A stretch of DNA of 6,522 bases. Source: Flavobacteriaceae bacterium. GTDB lineage: Bacteria; Bacteroidota; Bacteroidia; Flavobacteriales; Flavobacteriaceae. The notes under the pieces were generated by a model, which was not told where the DNA came from, ran no database searches, and saw only the letters and a program-made list of their open reading frames with translations. The position numbers and the translations under genes are program-made. The stretch covers positions 1-6,522 of the forward strand of contig JAUVCP010000131.1 in assembly GCA_030590765.1 (NCBI GenBank), in the 5' to 3' direction. This document shows positions 4,239-6,522 of this stretch, in pieces (the first letter of the stretch is position 1; every line of letters starts with the position of its first letter).

Positions 4239-6522
4239 CTATCTTACATCAATTAAAGCTTCTGATTTTACAGGAATACCATCTGGAGTAATTCCTTGAA
4301 TCTCTACTCTGTAAGTAGTTGTTTTATCTGCTGCATAAAAAGATATTGTGGCTTTTCCCTGTGAATTAAATTTAATGGTTGGTCTCCAGCAAATTGTTGT
4401 ACGGTAATCAGGCTTTGAATAATCTGTTTTCCCGGTTTTATAAACCGGTTCATAAAATTCTCTTGCCTTATAATAACCCGGATGAACAAAACGTAAAACT
4501 TCATTTTGATTTCGAATCTCGGTTTTATTTACTTCCCTGGTTGTAAATGAACCAGTTTCTCCAGTGGCAGTTTTTGTATATATGGCAATCACGCCATGAC
4601 TTGCCCTACTACCATAAATTGCAGCTCTAGGACCCTTTAATACTTCTACAAAATCAATAGTTTCTACACGTAAATTTTCAATAGTTTCATAGCTGGTCGG
4701 TATATTGTCTAAGAGAAATAATGGTTTTTCAGGCACTTTGTAGTAATCCTGTTGTTGCACAGTAGTTACTCCTCTGAGAGTTATTATATTACCCCTAATA
4801 TCTAAACCAGGAATTCTACTCTCCAAGATAGTAATCAAATTACCATCCGCAGCATTTTCTAATTGCTCAGAACTTATTAATTGTGATGGATTTGAGTGCT
4901 TTACCCCTAGTTTCTTTTTTTTAATTTCATATATATCCGTTTTATTTTTCCTGACAGTTTTTAAAACCACTTCGTCAATTTCAACAACATCGTTAGCATA
5001 CTGATTGATACCATCTACTTGTGTAGTTTTAGACCTTTCAATATAATTTTTTTCATAATCTTTATTCAAATCATTTTTTAAATTTGATCTAAAAGCTACT
5101 CCAGGAGAACTTAATTTGTCAAATTCAATATAATAATTCATTTCAGATTTCTTTTTATTTTTGCGTTTCTTACCCTTGTCCTTATTAAAATCCAATACCT
5201 GAAAAATAATAGTAGTACTATCAATAATATTATAATCTCCAAGAAAAAAACGACCTCCTTCTCTAGTTTGAATACTATCATGGAATGAAAAATCTTTATT
5301 ACTTATCACTAATGTTACTTCTGAAGAAATTTTGTTATGATCATCGAATTTTTTTACATTTCCCTTAAAACTAACACCTGTTTCTACTCTGTATTTAGGT
5401 TGAATGTCATTATGTGTTTCTGATTCATTTGTAATAAATTCTCTCCCTCCCTGCGTCATCAATAATATGTCCAAAACTTCTTTTCTTTGGATATCCTCTG
5501 CCATAAAATAATAACCAGGACTTTCTATTTTTCCCCTTAAATCAGAGCTTAAAAGCAGGTAAGATTTTATATTTGACTCATAATCATCAGAATTCACAAC
5601 CAGCATATCTGTTATAGCTACAGACATATTAGTCTGGCTCATTCTCTGGGTATTTTTATTTAAGGATAAATCTATTTCTACCAACTCTCTTCTTTGGTAG
5701 TTGTTCTTTGTAAAAGTAATATTCACTTTGGTTTTATCCTCATTATCTTCCACAAATACCAAACGCTCGCACCAGGGTTTTTCATCCTTCCCCAACAATG
5801 TAAATTGAACGATTCCCTGTTTAAATATTGATTTTGGGATATTAATTGTTGATGCTTTTTCATGACCAATTATTTTTGCTCTTCCCACAATTTTTTCTTT
5901 CTGCTGACCTAACAATAATAAGTTGTTTACACCTTCATCTAATGAGGATTGTATAATTATTTGATAATGGTCTGGCAGATCCTCAACCTGCATGGTAATC
6001 CCTTTATTTAAGGATTTTGGTAGATCATAAAAGTATTCTTGACCGGCGTATTTGATATGTGCCTTATATGTTTTATTCTTTTCAGGCATAAACAGAACTC
6101 TCCCTAAACCAAATTTAGAAGTTTTAAACTTAACTATTTCATTTTTATTTTCGTCGATAATGGCACCGGTTACATCAACTCCTTTTCCATTTACACCAAG
6201 TACTTTAAAACCCAAACGATTAGAACAAGTATTTACAATAGTACCTCCCTCAGGGAAAAATTGCAAATCGGGTCTCCCTTTCTTTACTGTTATAGTTTTA
6301 TCCGTACTTAAAGAATGCACATAGATTTCTTTTCTAAAAAAAAACTGATCATCAAAATTTCTCATATAATTAGTATACGCACGTATAAGATAGGAACCGG
6401 TTATTAATTTTTCTGACAAACGGAATTCTCCTGCTCCACCACCTTCTTCTGTTTTAATGGTTCGAGTATCTACTATTTTATTGTTTGGATCAATAAGGTC
6501 AACATAAACAATCTTGCTTAAG
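4239..6522 (-). CDS. Macroglobulin-domain envelope protein with a TonB-receptor plug domain and no barrel (5' end outside window)
   Basis: The frame is open from the right edge of the window to the TAG at 4239-4241, giving 760 residues. A TTG at 6417-6419 is not the start, because family-like sequence (KIVYVDLIDPNNKIVDTRTI) continues upstream of it; the signal peptide and first domain are missing. In fragment numbering, residues 1-70 are an MG2-like beta domain ending in RAYTNYMRNFDD. Residues 84-155 are a second (LQFFPEGGTIVNTCSNRLGF), residues 155-260 another (ending in WCERLVFVEDN), and residues 265-365 contain NMSVAITDM and SYLLLSSDLRGKIESPGYYF. A carboxypeptidase-like beta domain follows (378-445). 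Residues 515-650 are a TonB plug: ITLRGV, PLFLLDNIP and VEVLKGPRAAIYGSRASHGVIAIYT. Only about 110 residues remain after it, so there is no 22-strand barrel. The end (CWRPTIKF...GKATISFYAAD..TTYRVEIQG) resembles an A2M segment. The protein is probably in the periplasm or outer membrane. Proteins of this layout are frequent in Bacteroidota and usually annotated by the plug domain; their role is unknown to me. A lysine-rich stretch is at 5148-5183. Confidence 0.85.
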   Translation of the reverse strand, partial: LSKIVYVDLIDPNNKIVDTRTIKTEEGGGAGEFRLSEKLITGSYLIRAYTNYMRNFDDQFFFRKEIYVHSLSTDKTITVKKGRPDLQFFPEGGTIVNTCSNRLGFKVLGVNGKGVDVTGAIIDENKNEIVKFKTSKFGLGRVLFMPEKNKTYKAHIKYAGQEYFYDLPKSLNKGITMQVEDLPDHYQIIIQSSLDEGVNNLLLLGQQKEKIVGRAKIIGHEKASTINIPKSIFKQGIVQFTLLGKDEKPWCERLVFVEDNEDKTKVNITFTKNNYQRRELVEIDLSLNKNTQRMSQTNMSVAITDMLVVNSDDYESNIKSYLLLSSDLRGKIESPGYYFMAEDIQRKEVLDILLMTQGGREFITNESETHNDIQPKYRVETGVSFKGNVKKFDDHNKISSEVTLVISNKDFSFHDSIQTREGGRFFLGDYNIIDSTTIIFQVLDFNKDKGKKRKNKKKSEMNYYIEFDKLSSPGVAFRSNLKNDLNKDYEKNYIERSKTTQVDGINQYANDVVEIDEVVLKTVRKNKTDIYEIKKKKLGVKHSNPSQLISSEQLENAADGNLITILESRIPGLDIRGNIITLRGVTTVQQQDYYKVPEKPLFLLDNIPTSYETIENLRVETIDFVEVLKGPRAAIYGSRASHGVIAIYTKTATGETGSFTTREVNKTEIRNQNEVLRFVHPGYYKAREFYEPVYKTGKTDYSKPDYRTTICWRPTIKFNSQGKATISFYAADKTTTYRVEIQGITPDGIPVKSEALIDVR

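Noticed and set aside
4304..4504. 66-residue open frame on the - strand inside the plug-protein gene
   Set aside because: It lies in another frame of the conserved C-terminal part of the same gene and shows no domain of its own.
6052..6324. 90-residue open frame on the + strand
   Set aside because: It is antisense to conserved macroglobulin-like domains of the plug protein; shadow frame.
6417..6419. TTG as the start codon of the large - strand gene
   Set aside because: The frame continues upstream to the window edge with a typical MG2-like strand pattern, so the gene is cut by the window and does not start here.

Overview
The window comes from an AT-rich bacterial genome and holds six protein-coding regions, two of them cut by the window edges. 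The organism is most probably a member of the Bacteroidota, likely a flavobacterium-like lineage. Three things suggest this: a large protein combining macroglobulin-type domains with a SusC/RagA-style TonB plug, a type I know mainly from Bacteroidota; few convincing Shine-Dalgarno sequences; and very AT-rich intergenic DNA. This placement is inference.

Left part, + strand (1-2820): the 3' end of a citrate lyase operon. It starts inside citF (citrate lyase alpha subunit). A fused citXG follows, which makes and attaches the triphosphoribosyl-dephospho-CoA prosthetic group, and then citC, the ligase that acetylates that group. The genes overlap by 1 and 11 bases, so they are almost certainly co-transcribed and translationally coupled. 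CitXG builds the cofactor and loads it onto the acyl carrier subunit (CitD), CitC acetylates it, and CitF exchanges acetyl for citryl before CitE cleaves to oxaloacetate. citD and citE are expected upstream of the window but are not seen.

Middle, - strand (2911-4165): a six-helix membrane protein of the UreH/NicO nickel-cobalt transporter group with a very histidine-rich loop, and a DUF456 membrane protein of unknown function. The cit operon converges on this block across a 90-base gap. That gap carries a sequence resembling a dispersed intergenic repeat.

Right part, - strand (4239-6522): most of a large envelope protein whose 5' end lies beyond the window. It consists of macroglobulin-like beta domains, then a TonB-receptor plug domain with no beta-barrel after it, and ends in a short A2M-like strand segment without a thioester motif.

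I see no RNA genes, insertion sequences, CRISPR arrays or phage genes. No gap between genes exceeds 90 bases. The most unusual items are the barrel-less plug/macroglobulin protein and the divergent motifs in CitG and in the GNAT part of CitC. I found no clearly new multi-gene system.
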